This document shows, in pieces, positions 26,607 to 34,739 of a stretch of 64,000 nt of DNA. Origin of the DNA: Crocinitomicaceae bacterium (lineage in GTDB: Bacteria > Bacteroidota > Bacteroidia > Flavobacteriales_D > Crocinitomicaceae); the NCBI GenBank assembly GCA_016709005.1, contig JADJEU010000001.1, forward strand, positions 186,001 to 250,000, written 5' to 3'. The translations under genes were made by a program, and so were the position numbers. The first letter of the stretch is position 1. Every line of letters starts with the position of its first letter. Below the pieces are notes generated by a model, which worked only from the letters and a program-made list of their open reading frames with translations, made no database searches and was not told the DNA's origin.

Positions 26607-27392
26607 ATGGCACTCGAAATCACCAGTCTTAAAAATCCGCGTTTAAAACTTCTTGCATCGCTTGAGAAATCAAAAGACAGAAGAGAGTTGGGTTTATTTG
26701 TGATTGAAGGCATTCGTGAAATCTCACTGGCGCAACAAAGTGGATTTGAGATTGAGACCTTTTATATCTGCCCTGAAATTTTTAAGCAAGACAAAAATTA
26801 TCCAATCCATATTGACGGAAAAGATGTTTTGCATTTACCTGCTGCCATTTTTTCAAAAGTTGCCTATCGTGAAAACACGGGAGGTATTATCGCTTCAGCC
26901 AAAACAAAATCAACCTCGCTTGAAAATCTCAATCAAATTGAAAATGGTTTGTATCTGATTTTAGAAAAAGTAGAAAAGCCTGGAAACATTGGAGCCATGC
27001 TACGTACCGCGGATGCAGCCGGAATTGATGGGGTGATTGTCTGTGATCCGGCTACCGATTTTTTTAATCCGAATGTGGTGCGATCAAGTGTTGGATGTTT
27101 GTTTACAGTTCCAATTGCATCTGCAACCAATGATGAAGTATTTGCGTGGATGAAAAAAAATAAAACCCAATCGTTCGCAGCTGCCTTGACCGCTAAAAAA
27201 TCATACGACAAAGTTGACTATAAAAATGCTTCTGCCATTTTGATGGGATCTGAATCAGATGGCTTATCTGATTTCTGGTTAAAGAATGCAGATGAGCAAA
27301 TCATCATTCCCATGCGAGGAAAAATTGATTCAATGAATGTTTCGAATGCAGCCGCGATTTTGATTTTTGAGGCTTTGCGACAAAGGCAGTAA
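26607..27392 (+). CDS. TrmH/SpoU family RNA 2'-O-methyltransferase
   Basis: This 261-residue protein has 'NPRLKLLASLEKSKDRRELG' (substrate-binding L7-like N-terminus) followed by the trefoil-knot methyltransferase domain. 'LILEKVEKPGNIGAMLRTAD' is motif 1, 'NPNVVRSSVGCLFTVPI' motif 2, and 'IIPMRGKIDSMNVSNAAAIL' motif 3 with the conserved SLNVSxA-like segment (DSMNVSNAA). It places a methyl group on a ribose in tRNA or rRNA. The family is certain, the target site is not. It is divergent from the RlmI-like gene, with 180 bp between them. Confidence 0.92.
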   Translation: MALEITSLKNPRLKLLASLEKSKDRRELGLFVIEGIREISLAQQSGFEIETFYICPEIFKQDKNYPIHIDGKDVLHLPAAIFSKVAYRENTGGIIASAKTKSTSLENLNQIENGLYLILEKVEKPGNIGAMLRTADAAGIDGVIVCDPATDFFNPNVVRSSVGCLFTVPIASATNDEVFAWMKKNKTQSFAAALTAKKSYDKVDYKNASAILMGSESDGLSDFWLKNADEQIIIPMRGKIDSMNVSNAAAILIFEALRQRQ

Positions 27393-27420
27393 ACAAGAAT
27401 ATTTCTCTAGTGATGGAGAT

Positions 27421-27487
27421 CTTTTTGTACCTTTGTGACTTCTTGGTGCTCTTTGTGTAATAGCTTTGTCACAAAGTTGCACAAAGA
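27421..27487. repeat. CTTTGTG-type intergenic repeat with inverted copies
   Basis: CCTTTGTG, CTTCTTGGTG and CTCTTTGTG lie in a row and are followed by the inverted copies CACAAAG and CACAAAG (27468-27487). They can form a stem with loop between the convergent TrmH and PKD genes and may help terminate both. It is of the same family as 9944-9982. Confidence 0.55.
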
Positions 27488-27508
27488 CATCTGTTCAGAT
27501 TAAACTTA

Positions 27509-28072
27509 TTACCCAGGGAAATCCCAAACAATGTTTAGTGTCATTGTATTAGAACATCCACCTTCATCAGTAACCGTAAGCGTCACGACGTAAGTTTTTT
27601 CTTCTTTGTATAAATGAACGGGACTCATTTCAGTTGAAGTAGTCCCATCTCCAAAATTCCAAAGCCAGGCATAGTTTGCGGTGTTTCCTGTTGTATTATT
27701 TTTAAACTGAATTGCACTTGCAGCATAGAGATAAGTGTACGCGTACTCCGCTTTAACACCTGGTAGTGTTTTAAATTCGTAGTCGTCACCGTAGATTATT
27801 TTGTTATTTGCAAGTTTGAACATTACAGTATATTTTCCATTACCATAAGTCGCCAGGTTGATAGAAGAAGTTTTTTCTGATTCCAACACAACTCCGTCTT
27901 TTGCCCATTGCCAGGTTCCTTCTTTTTTGCCAAAATCTGCCATAAGCATATACGAACCTGTGCACCAATTACCTTCAATTTTCAGATTTTTTGAAATTTT
28001 TTCCGATACTGTCTGTGCAGTACCAAGAATCGGTAACAAAATCAGAGTTAGAAGAAAGATTTTGGTTTTCAT
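27509..28072 (-). CDS. Secreted PKD-domain protein
   Basis: The 187-residue protein has a signal peptide (MKTKIFLLTLILLPILGTAQ). Its C-terminal half is a PKD domain with the hallmark 'YAWLWNFGDGTTSTEMSPVH' and the ending 'LYKEEKTYVVTLTVTDEGGC'. The N-terminal half is a beta-rich stretch with 'GTWQWAKDGVVLESEK' and 'GKYTVMFKLANNKIIYGDDY', perhaps a second Ig-like domain. PKD domains mediate binding and spacing in surface proteins. No T9SS sorting domain is present. It has its own predicted promoter and is convergent with the TrmH gene. Confidence 0.82.
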   Translation of the reverse strand: MKTKIFLLTLILLPILGTAQTVSEKISKNLKIEGNWCTGSYMLMADFGKKEGTWQWAKDGVVLESEKTSSINLATYGNGKYTVMFKLANNKIIYGDDYEFKTLPGVKAEYAYTYLYAASAIQFKNNTTGNTANYAWLWNFGDGTTSTEMSPVHLYKEEKTYVVTLTVTDEGGCSNTMTLNIVWDFPG

Positions 28073-28094
28073 GTGCGTAGATTTTTTGATAAGA

Positions 28095-28125
28095 CGAATA
28101 TACGCAATCTTTGGTTGTGCGTCAA
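28095..28125 (-). promoter_or_regulatory. Predicted promoter of the PKD-domain gene
   Basis: On the minus strand TTG (28123-28125), a 20-bp spacer and TATATTCG (28095-28102). The -7 element differs from TAnnTTTG at one base. Confidence 0.4.
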
Positions 28126-28131
28126 GCGTGA

Positions 28132-29340
28132 TTAGTTTGTTTCAGTGCTGGTTTCGCGCAACGCCTCAAGAATAATGTTGCCAGCAAGTTCTATCTCGTC
28201 AACTGTGATGGATAGAGGGGGAGAGAGTCTGAAACTGTCCGGACATGACAAAAACCAAAAACCAATCAGCCCTTTTTCAAGACATCGCTCGACAATTTGT
28301 TGAACCCTTTCTGCAGATTTTAATTCAATCGCAAATAAAAGTCCGGCACGTCTGATCTCAACAATCTCGTTATTTTGTTTTAACATGGTTTCTAAAATGT
28401 GACCTTTTGTTTCACATTCATGAATCCAGTTTTCTGTTTTTAAAACTGTCAGACATGCATCTGCAGCAGCGCAAATAACAGGGTGCCCTCCAAATGTTGT
28501 GATATGTCCTAGCATGGGATCATGTGTCAAACATTCCATAATTTCTGTTGACGAGATGAAGGCTCCAATTGGCATTCCGCCGCCTAAAGCTTTTCCGAGA
28601 GTTAACACATCTGGAACCACATTAAATCGTTCAAATGCGAACATAGATCCCGTTCTACCAATGCCAACCTGTACTTCATCAAAAATTAAAAGAGCACCTG
28701 TTTCGGTACATTTTTTTCGCAAAGCAATCATGAACTCTTTTGTCGGCACCCGCACTCCGGCATCTCCCTGAATGGTTTCCAGAATAACACCTGCAGTTTC
28801 TTTGGTGATGATTTCCAAAGAAGCAATATTATTGAATTCAATAAATTTTACAGCTGGCAATAAGGGTCTGAACGGAGATTTTTTTACTTCGTTATAGGAT
28901 ACACTCATTGAACCGTGCGTATTGCCGTGATAAGATCCTTTACATGAAATTAATTCATGCCTTCCGGTATATCTTTTGGCTAATTTGAGAGCGGCTTCGT
29001 TTGCTTCTGTACCTGAGTTAACGATGTATGAACAGTGCAGGTTTTCAGGCAGCAGACTTGCCAGATTTTTTGCAAGCGCGAGTTGTGAATCTTGAATATA
29101 TTCACCATAAACCATCACATGCAGATGTTTGTCGAGTTGCTGTCTGATCGCATCCAGGACGAGTGGATTTCTATGACCAATATTTGTCACAGCAACACCT
29201 GCAATCATGTCAATATATTTTTTGCCGGATTTGTCCCAGATGTAAATACCTTCTGCCCGGTCTACATCAATGAGGTAAGGGAACTTGTTTGTTTGCCCCT
29301 GCAGATTTTTAAAATCAGTCGTGCGGATTTGGTCCGTCAT
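28132..29340 (-). CDS. Class III pyridoxal-phosphate aminotransferase (acetylornithine/aspartate aminotransferase family)
   Basis: The 402-residue protein has 'GIYIWDKSGKKYIDMIAGVA', 'IVNSGTEANEAALKLAKRYT', 'ELISCKGSYHGNTHGSMSVS', 'LLIFDEVQVGIGRTGSMFAF' and the PLP-lysine motif 'DVLTLGKALGGGMPIGAF'. These are the standard motifs of ornithine and acetylornithine aminotransferases, which transfer an amino group from a terminal amine to 2-oxoglutarate. The particular amine donor is not determined. Its start overlaps the end of the periplasmic protein gene by 26 bp, so it is the last gene of the sigma/anti-sigma operon by layout. That suggests co-expression but the metabolic link is not obvious. 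Confidence 0.9.
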   Translation of the reverse strand: MTDQIRTTDFKNLQGQTNKFPYLIDVDRAEGIYIWDKSGKKYIDMIAGVAVTNIGHRNPLVLDAIRQQLDKHLHVMVYGEYIQDSQLALAKNLASLLPENLHCSYIVNSGTEANEAALKLAKRYTGRHELISCKGSYHGNTHGSMSVSYNEVKKSPFRPLLPAVKFIEFNNIASLEIITKETAGVILETIQGDAGVRVPTKEFMIALRKKCTETGALLIFDEVQVGIGRTGSMFAFERFNVVPDVLTLGKALGGGMPIGAFISSTEIMECLTHDPMLGHITTFGGHPVICAAADACLTVLKTENWIHECETKGHILETMLKQNNEIVEIRRAGLLFAIELKSAERVQQIVERCLEKGLIGFWFLSCPDSFRLSPPLSITVDEIELAGNIILEALRETSTETN

Positions 29341-29791
29341 GTGGTTTATCGTGGTGGTGAATTTCTTTTAGTAATTCGCGCTTGAATTTTTCTTCAGCAT
29401 AAAAAACTTTTGCTGCTTTCTTTTTTCCAAGTACTTCAGCAAATTTAGCTAAATACTCTTTTCGTATGGACGCTTCTTTTGTGTCACAGTCCAATATTTT
29501 TTCAGTGAGTTCATAAGCTTTGTCATCACTGAGTTCATTGATAGTTTTCAATTCCTTGTGATAACCCTTTCTTTCTTTTCTTACTTCTTCCATCTTGGCG
29601 TCATACTCATTATAGATCGGCCAGAACTTTTCAGCTTCTTCTGGAGTGAGTGCAAGCTCGGTTGAGATAAATGCAATTTTTTGAGTTCGGATGTATTCTT
29701 GTTTGTCTTGTTTTGGTCCGTCTTTTGGTTGTGCAAGAGCAGCCAAGTTGATTGCAAATAGTGTGGTCAGAAATAGAATATACTTTTTCAT
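29315..29791 (-). CDS. Periplasmic helical protein of the sigma-operon (Spy/CpxP-like)
   Basis: The 158-residue protein has a signal peptide (MKKYILFLTTLFAINLAALA) and a helical mature part with 'ELALTPEEAEKFWPIYNEYD' and heavily charged coiled-coil-like sequence, then a His- and Asp-rich tail 'HHHDKPHDGPNPHD'. The LTPEEAxKFWPIYNxY motif is typical of a periplasmic family in Bacteroidota that accompanies ECF sigma factors and their anti-sigma factors; Spy/CpxP-like chaperone or sensing roles are suspected. It overlaps the aminotransferase start by 26 bp and is 10 bp from the upstream anti-sigma gene. Confidence 0.82.
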   Translation of the reverse strand: MKKYILFLTTLFAINLAALAQPKDGPKQDKQEYIRTQKIAFISTELALTPEEAEKFWPIYNEYDAKMEEVRKERKGYHKELKTINELSDDKAYELTEKILDCDTKEASIRKEYLAKFAEVLGKKKAAKVFYAEEKFKRELLKEIHHHDKPHDGPNPHD

Positions 29792-29801
29792 AACTGTTAA
29801 T

Positions 29802-30431
29802 TTAAAGGTCTAAATAAATGTCTTCAATGTCACCAGAAACATAATCGTAAACTTCGTCTGATTCAGATTCTGTCTGTCCCATGTCAATGTCATTTTCAAT
29901 GATGTAATCAACCAGTGCTTCTTCATCCAGATAGGCGACATAGGTATCTAATGATTCTTCTTCTGACAATTCAAAATTGGTTTCAGTGAGTGTCTCAGGT
30001 TGATTTGTTACTGGTTCAGGATTAATTGTAAATAGCAAAGTAAATCCTGCTGCAACAGCCGCTGCGGTTGACCAAAATGTGATTTTAAGAATTCGTCCTT
30101 TAGATGGCTTTTGACGGATTTTTTTCATTAAAGATTCCGTGAATTCACTTTCAAAATTTAATGGAACAGTTGGTTTAGCTGTCTTTTTCAATTTCAATTC
30201 TGCAAATGCAGATTCACCTTCAATCTCAGCTTGAAGATTTGCGTGAAAGTTTTTGAAAAATTCGGCAGGAACTTCTGGCGTTTTGGTTTTTGGCAAAACA
30301 AAATCTTCTGATTCATCCAGATTTGAAAGATTCTGAATGAAGTTGCTCTGAAAATTCGTAAAAAAGTTTTCAGGAAGATCTGGTTTTCTTCGTTTGATCA
30401 ATTTTGAAAATATGTCAAAATGTTCTTCCAT
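29802..30431 (-). CDS. Probable anti-sigma factor (single-pass membrane protein)
   Basis: The 209-residue protein has an N-terminal cytosolic part of about 115 residues that contains two similar stretches: 'RRKPDLPENFFTNFQSNF' and 'TKTPEVPAEFFKNFHANL'. A single membrane helix (ILKITFWSTAAAVAAGFTLLF, about 117-140) follows, and then an acidic periplasmic tail. That topology, its place directly after a sigma factor gene and before the LTPEEA periplasmic protein, identifies it as the anti-sigma factor of this operon. The usual zinc-binding HCC motif of ZAS-type anti-sigma factors is missing, as in many Bacteroidota members. Confidence 0.7.
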   Translation of the reverse strand: MEEHFDIFSKLIKRRKPDLPENFFTNFQSNFIQNLSNLDESEDFVLPKTKTPEVPAEFFKNFHANLQAEIEGESAFAELKLKKTAKPTVPLNFESEFTESLMKKIRQKPSKGRILKITFWSTAAAVAAGFTLLFTINPEPVTNQPETLTETNFELSEEESLDTYVAYLDEEALVDYIIENDIDMGQTESESDEVYDYVSGDIEDIYLDL

Positions 30432-30463
30432 TTGTTGCTTAGACTTCGAAAAGTGCCTATGGT

Positions 30464-31009
30464 TTAATGATTCTTTAAATATTCTTCAATCTTTTTTACA
30501 GCCAGATGATAGGAGGCTTTCAGCGCTCCAACGCTGGTGCCTAGCATTTCTTCAATCTCAGTAAATTTAAGTTCGTCAAAGTATTTGAGATTAAAAACAA
30601 GTTTTTGTTTTTCTGGCAAAGTTTCGATTGCCTGATTGAATAAGTTTTCAATTTCTTCCGGTGAGTAATTCTGACCGTTCACTTCAACAGCATTCTCAAA
30701 AAGTGGAGGATCCAAATCAACTGTTTTTTTCTTGGATTCTTTCGTTAAGAAGGTATGTGTTTCGTTGAATGCAATTCGATAAATCCACGTATAGAGAGCT
30801 GCTTCTTCTCTGAATTCAGGTAAGGCTTTCCAAACTTTTATAAAGACGTTTTGCATGACGTCTGCAGAATCTTCGTGATTTTTTACAAGACGACGAATTT
30901 GCCAATAGATGCGCTCTTGAAATTTTTCAACGATCTTTTGAAATCCTGATTCAGGATTGACTTTGTAATTGTCTAAAAGTTCTTTGTCTGATACCATGCG
31001 CAATGTCAC
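30464..31009 (-). CDS. RNA polymerase ECF sigma factor
   Basis: The 181-residue protein has region 2 ('GFQKIVEKFQERIYWQIRRL', 'NHEDSADVMQNVFIKVWKAL', 'ALYTWIYRIAFNETHTFL') and region 4 ('ETLPEKQKLVFNLKYFDELK', 'FTEIEEMLGTSVGALKASYH'), with no region 3, so it is an ECF sigma-70 factor. It directs RNA polymerase to a small set of promoters in response to an envelope signal. The anti-sigma and periplasmic partner genes follow at 32 bp and 10 bp spacing. The targets are unknown. A self-regulated promoter is expected upstream but I could not identify one with confidence. Confidence 0.92.
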   Translation of the reverse strand: MTLRMVSDKELLDNYKVNPESGFQKIVEKFQERIYWQIRRLVKNHEDSADVMQNVFIKVWKALPEFREEAALYTWIYRIAFNETHTFLTKESKKKTVDLDPPLFENAVEVNGQNYSPEEIENLFNQAIETLPEKQKLVFNLKYFDELKFTEIEEMLGTSVGALKASYHLAVKKIEEYLKNH

Positions 31010-31028
31010 GTGTTTTCAGGCAGACAAT

Positions 31029-31982
31029 CTATTTGCGTTTTACAACTCTTTCAACTGCTGCAACGATGTCCCGAATGTTGATATGATATTTGGTCAGAAG
31101 TTCTTCGCCAGTTCCGCTTTCACCAAATGTATCATTCACTGCAACCATTTCAAGCGGAGCAGGTGTGTTGCGAACAATCAGTTGCGCAATTGAATCTCCT
31201 AATCCTCCATTCATCATATGCTCTTCAGCTGTAACAACGCATTTTGTCTTGCCAATTGACTTTAAGACTGCGGCTTCATCCAAAGGTTTAATCGTGTGCA
31301 TATTTATTATTTCGGCATCGATTCCTTTTTCTGCTAAAATTCTTCCAGCTTCAATGGCTTTCCACACTAAATGGCCTGTAGCAATGATGGTGACATCTTT
31401 TCCTTCACTCAAAATATCGGCTTTACCAATCACAAATTTTTTGTTTGGATCGGTAAAGTTTGGAACTTTTGGACGTCCGAATCGCAGGTAAACTGGGCCT
31501 ACATGCTCAGCGATTGCAATGGTTGCCGCTTTTGTTTCGTTGTAGTCACAAGGTGAGATGACCGTCATGTTTGGTAGCATCTTCATTAATCCTATATCTT
31601 CCAAAATCTGATGTGTTGCACCATCTTCACCTAAAGTTAAACCAGCATGAGATGCACAGATTTTTACGTTTTTATTGGAATATGCAACCGATTGACGAAT
31701 CTGATCATAGACTCTTCCTGTAGAAAAATTTGCAAAGGTTCCAGTAAAAGGAATTTTACCTCCAATGGTTAATCCAGCCGCTATTCCAATCATGTTTGCT
31801 TCAGCAATACCAACTTGAAAAAAACGCTCCGGATGATTTTTCTGGAAGTCATCCATTTTCAGAGACCCAGTAAGATCTGCGCATAAAGCGACAACATTTT
31901 TATTTGATTTTCCTAATTCTGACAAGCCTGCTCCAAAACCTGAGCGTGTGTCTTTTTCGTCAATAACTTTTATGTCTTTCAT
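31029..31982 (-). CDS. Transketolase, C-terminal subunit
   Basis: The 317-residue protein is the pyrimidine-binding and C-terminal half of transketolase. 'TRSGFGAGLSELGKSNKNVV', 'FQVGIAEANMIGIAAGLTIG', 'ASHAGLTLGEDGATHQILED' and 'VGPVYLRFGRPKVPNF' match. It transfers two-carbon units in the pentose phosphate pathway with thiamine diphosphate. In this operon transketolase is made of two separate chains, as in many Bacteroidota. The N-terminal half is at 33346-34189, but a VWA-domain gene lies between them. The VWA stop is 3 bp from this start, so the three genes are one transcript. Confidence 0.92.
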   Translation of the reverse strand: MKDIKVIDEKDTRSGFGAGLSELGKSNKNVVALCADLTGSLKMDDFQKNHPERFFQVGIAEANMIGIAAGLTIGGKIPFTGTFANFSTGRVYDQIRQSVAYSNKNVKICASHAGLTLGEDGATHQILEDIGLMKMLPNMTVISPCDYNETKAATIAIAEHVGPVYLRFGRPKVPNFTDPNKKFVIGKADILSEGKDVTIIATGHLVWKAIEAGRILAEKGIDAEIINMHTIKPLDEAAVLKSIGKTKCVVTAEEHMMNGGLGDSIAQLIVRNTPAPLEMVAVNDTFGESGTGEELLTKYHINIRDIVAAVERVVKRK

Positions 31983-31985
31983 GAA

Positions 31986-33344
31986 TTAAAGGGTTAACAG
32001 CGTATTCTCGCCGGAAATAATAATGAATGATTTAGTTGAAGTATAGTCGGTAGAAACCGCTCCTTTTAAGCGATACACAATTTTGTAACTGCCGGGCTGA
32101 ATGAAAAATTGTTCGGTAAGTTTGGATGAATCAAAATCACAAACCCATTCGTCTTTGCTGCCTTCCTTCACCAAAAAAAGTTGACCGACGATTGCTTTCG
32201 ATGTTGTGTATTTAAGCATTCCAGATCCTGGAATGTCAATGTACGTGAAGTTGCTTTGTTCAATTTTTACGTCATCGTAATAAATTCTTGGTAAGGTCAA
32301 GATTTCAATGTCGTAGGTACCTACTATATAATTTTGAATGTCAGATATTGTCTGAACATTGAGTGTAGTGGTTTGACCGTTTTGTGTGATCCTGACCCAA
32401 ACATTCTCGGTCTTGGTAGGACCTTTAATTCGAATAGTCAGGGAGCCTTGAGGACAATCTGCCTTTATTGTGTTGTGCATGCCCTTGTAAATCGTGATCC
32501 CTTTTACTTCAACGCGTGGTAACGTGTTTACAACCATATCATATTTCATTGCCGGATCAATGACGACAATGGTATCAGGATTACCTTTAATATTGAGCGT
32601 ATGCATGAAGGTATGTTTGAGATTTTTTGTACCCGCTTCATATAGAAATACAGTAACATTGGTCTCTGTGGGCTTACCATAGATGTCATTCAAATTAATT
32701 TGGACTGATGTTGCAAGCAAGGCATCTGTCACAACCGACTTCATTACTTTTTCAAAGGACTGAAGATTGGATGCTTCATAAACGCGGCCAATGCAATCAA
32801 AATTTTTGAGATATTCCAGATCAATCCCTAAGCCCACAACAAATGGGGTTACGTTGATTCCTTTGGCTTTCAGTTTTCGCGCAGATTCGCACGGAAACTC
32901 ATCACAAGCTTCTAATCCGTCTGTAATCAGAATTAATATATTTCTTGACTTTGCATCTGGAAAATCATCAGCAGCTGCTTCAAGTGATCGCGCAATTGGA
33001 GTGGTTCCTTTACATTCAACGGTATTAATAAATCCTTTGACCGCCGCAAAATTATCAGGTCCAAAAGGAACTTCTAATTTAGTGTCATTGCAATCCTGAA
33101 AGGTAGGAGTGATAGGTGATTGGTGACCATAAACTCTTAATGCCACTTCGAGATTGGGAACGCCTTCAAGCTCTGAAATAGTAGAAGCAAATATTCTACG
33201 GGCGTGATCAATTTTGGTAGCACCTTCCCATTTTCCATTCATTGAATTGGATGCATCAAAAACAAAAAGTATACGCGTCAACTGCTGAGCATCACTATGA
33301 GATACCAGCAGCGAAAAGAATAATATGGTAAGAAGTTTTTTCAA
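31986..33344 (-). CDS. Secreted VWA-domain protein inside the transketolase operon
   Basis: The 452-residue protein starts at a TTG (33342-33344), 1 bp after the stop of the N-terminal transketolase gene; no ATG is available upstream in this frame. The signal peptide is KKLLTILFFSLLVSHSDAQ. The VWA domain follows at once, with the MIDAS motif D30-A-S32-N-S34 in 'ILFVFDASNSMNGKWEGAT', a Thr in 'CKGTTPIARSLEAAADDFPD', and 'NILILITDGLEACDEFPC'. The C-terminal half (from about 215) is beta-rich ('NVTVFLYEAGTKNLKHTFMH'). It should bind a ligand through a metal at the cell surface. Its position between two subunits of a cytosolic enzyme is unexpected. Confidence 0.88.
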   Translation of the reverse strand: MKKLLTILFFSLLVSHSDAQQLTRILFVFDASNSMNGKWEGATKIDHARRIFASTISELEGVPNLEVALRVYGHQSPITPTFQDCNDTKLEVPFGPDNFAAVKGFINTVECKGTTPIARSLEAAADDFPDAKSRNILILITDGLEACDEFPCESARKLKAKGINVTPFVVGLGIDLEYLKNFDCIGRVYEASNLQSFEKVMKSVVTDALLATSVQINLNDIYGKPTETNVTVFLYEAGTKNLKHTFMHTLNIKGNPDTIVVIDPAMKYDMVVNTLPRVEVKGITIYKGMHNTIKADCPQGSLTIRIKGPTKTENVWVRITQNGQTTTLNVQTISDIQNYIVGTYDIEILTLPRIYYDDVKIEQSNFTYIDIPGSGMLKYTTSKAIVGQLFLVKEGSKDEWVCDFDSSKLTEQFFIQPGSYKIVYRLKGAVSTDYTSTKSFIIISGENTLLTL

Positions 33345-33345
33345 A

Positions 33346-34189
33346 TTAATAATCGCCTAAAGTTTCTTGCAACTGCGTCAATGCATTTGCCGCCTGTTCT
33401 TTGCTTGGAGCTGATCCATGCCATTTATGCGTGCCCATCATAAAGTCAACACCTTGTCCCATAACGGTAGTCATGATAATTATTACAGGTTTTCCTTTGC
33501 CAGTCATTGTATTTGCTTTTTTCAAGGTTGATCTCAGTGATTCAAGATCGTGTCCATTCATTTCAAGAACATCCCAGCCAAAAGCTTGCCACTTTTTCAC
33601 AAGGTCACCCATTGGCAGTACTTCGTCGATATCACCATCGATCTGTTTGTGGTTATAATCAACGGTTGCAATGATATTATCAACTTTGTTTCCTGCTGCA
33701 TACATTGCTGCTTCCCAAATTTGACCTTCTTGCAATTCACCATCACCGTGCAAGGGTGTAAACGAGTTTTGAATCGCCGTTCAATTTTTTTGTCAGCGCG
33801 GCTCCAATCGCTACAGATAATCCTTGACCGAGCGATCCACTTGCAATTCGCACTCCTGGCAATTTTTTATCAGGACTTGGATGCCCTTGTAATCTGGATC
33901 CCAACTTTCTGAATGTTGCCAGTTCTTTTTTATCAAAATAACCACGGTGAGCTAAAACGCTGTAGAATACGGGTGAGATGTGTCCGTTTGAAAGGAAAAA
34001 CAAATCTTCATTCGCTCCATCCATGCTAAACGTCGAAGGATTAATCTCCATTTGTTCAAAGTATAAAACACTTAAAAAGTCAGTACAGCCTAATGATCCA
34101 CCTGGATGTCCAGATTGAACATCCGTTACCATTCTAATAATGTCTCTGCGAACTTGTGAGGTAATATCTTCAATTTTATAATCGCTCAT
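33346..34189 (-). pseudogene. Transketolase, N-terminal subunit, reading frame broken by a one-base shift
   Basis: The ATG at 34187-34189 starts MSDYKIEDITSQVRRDIIRM, and 'SGHPGGSLGCTDFLSVLYFE' and 'LPGVRIASGSLGQGLSVAIG' are thiamine-diphosphate-binding sequences of transketolase. At 'LVYTLAR' the frame ends, and it continues in another frame as 'HGDGELQEGQIWEAAMYAAG', the next conserved block (GDGE motif). The sequence from 33743 to 34264 and that from 33346 to 33753 are the two halves. Removing one C from the CCC run at 33754-33756 gives 'LVYTLHGDGELQEGQ', exactly the family sequence, and a 280-residue protein. Because the enzyme is normally needed, a sequence error is the most likely cause. 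The alternative is a true pseudogene with another transketolase elsewhere. Confidence 0.88.
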
Positions 34190-34391
34190 GGTATCTGAAT
34201 TTGCGTGCGAAATTAGGTCAATTCCAATCTTTGTGGCCGCGTTTAAGCAAATAGTTATCCCCAAAGTTTTGCACAGATTCGTTGTTTATTAACGATTAAG
34301 ACTGTCAACTGAAAAAAAAATCACAAATTTGCAAAAGCCATGCAACTTAGTTTGAAACGTGTGCGTTAATGAACTATAAAACTATTCAATA

Positions 34392-34712
34392 ATGAAAAAG
34401 TCAATTTTCACTTTAACTTTTCTGACAGTAGTCGGAATTTCGGGATTTGCTCAACCTACAGGAACACCAGTATCTCCAATGCGTATTTATAGGATGGAGA
34501 CAACTTCCGCTCCTGTCGAAAAAACAGAGCTGACAAAAGAACAAGAGATTAAACAATGCAAAGACCATTTGGAAGCATTGGATACAAAAGAAGCATGGCT
34601 TCGTTCAAATCCAGAAGAATTAAAAAAGGCTGAAGATGCTGGTTGGTTTGAAGATGCTGCCGTTACTCGTGCAAGACTTCAGGCAAGATTAAAAGAACTT
34701 GGTGTAAATTAA
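34392..34712 (+). CDS. Small secreted protein, unknown function
   Basis: The 106-residue protein has a signal peptide (MKKSIFTLTFLTVVGISGFA) and a charged helical mature part with 'KTELTKEQEIKQCKDHLEAL' and 'DTKEAWLRSNPEELKKAEDA', and ends 'RARLQARLKELGVN'. One Cys is present. It would be a periplasmic or surface helical protein. No family is recognised. It precedes the type B T9SS gene by 27 bp and may be in the same transcript. It is divergent from the transketolase operon. Confidence 0.75.
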   Translation: MKKSIFTLTFLTVVGISGFAQPTGTPVSPMRIYRMETTSAPVEKTELTKEQEIKQCKDHLEALDTKEAWLRSNPEELKKAEDAGWFEDAAVTRARLQARLKELGVN

Positions 34713-34739
34713 GAATCTCAAAGTTGAAATTTCTAAGAC

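Noticed and set aside
27421..27487. Possible transfer RNA or small RNA from the inverted repeats
   Set aside because: It has no cloverleaf or CCA end; the units match the CTTTGTG intergenic repeat family.
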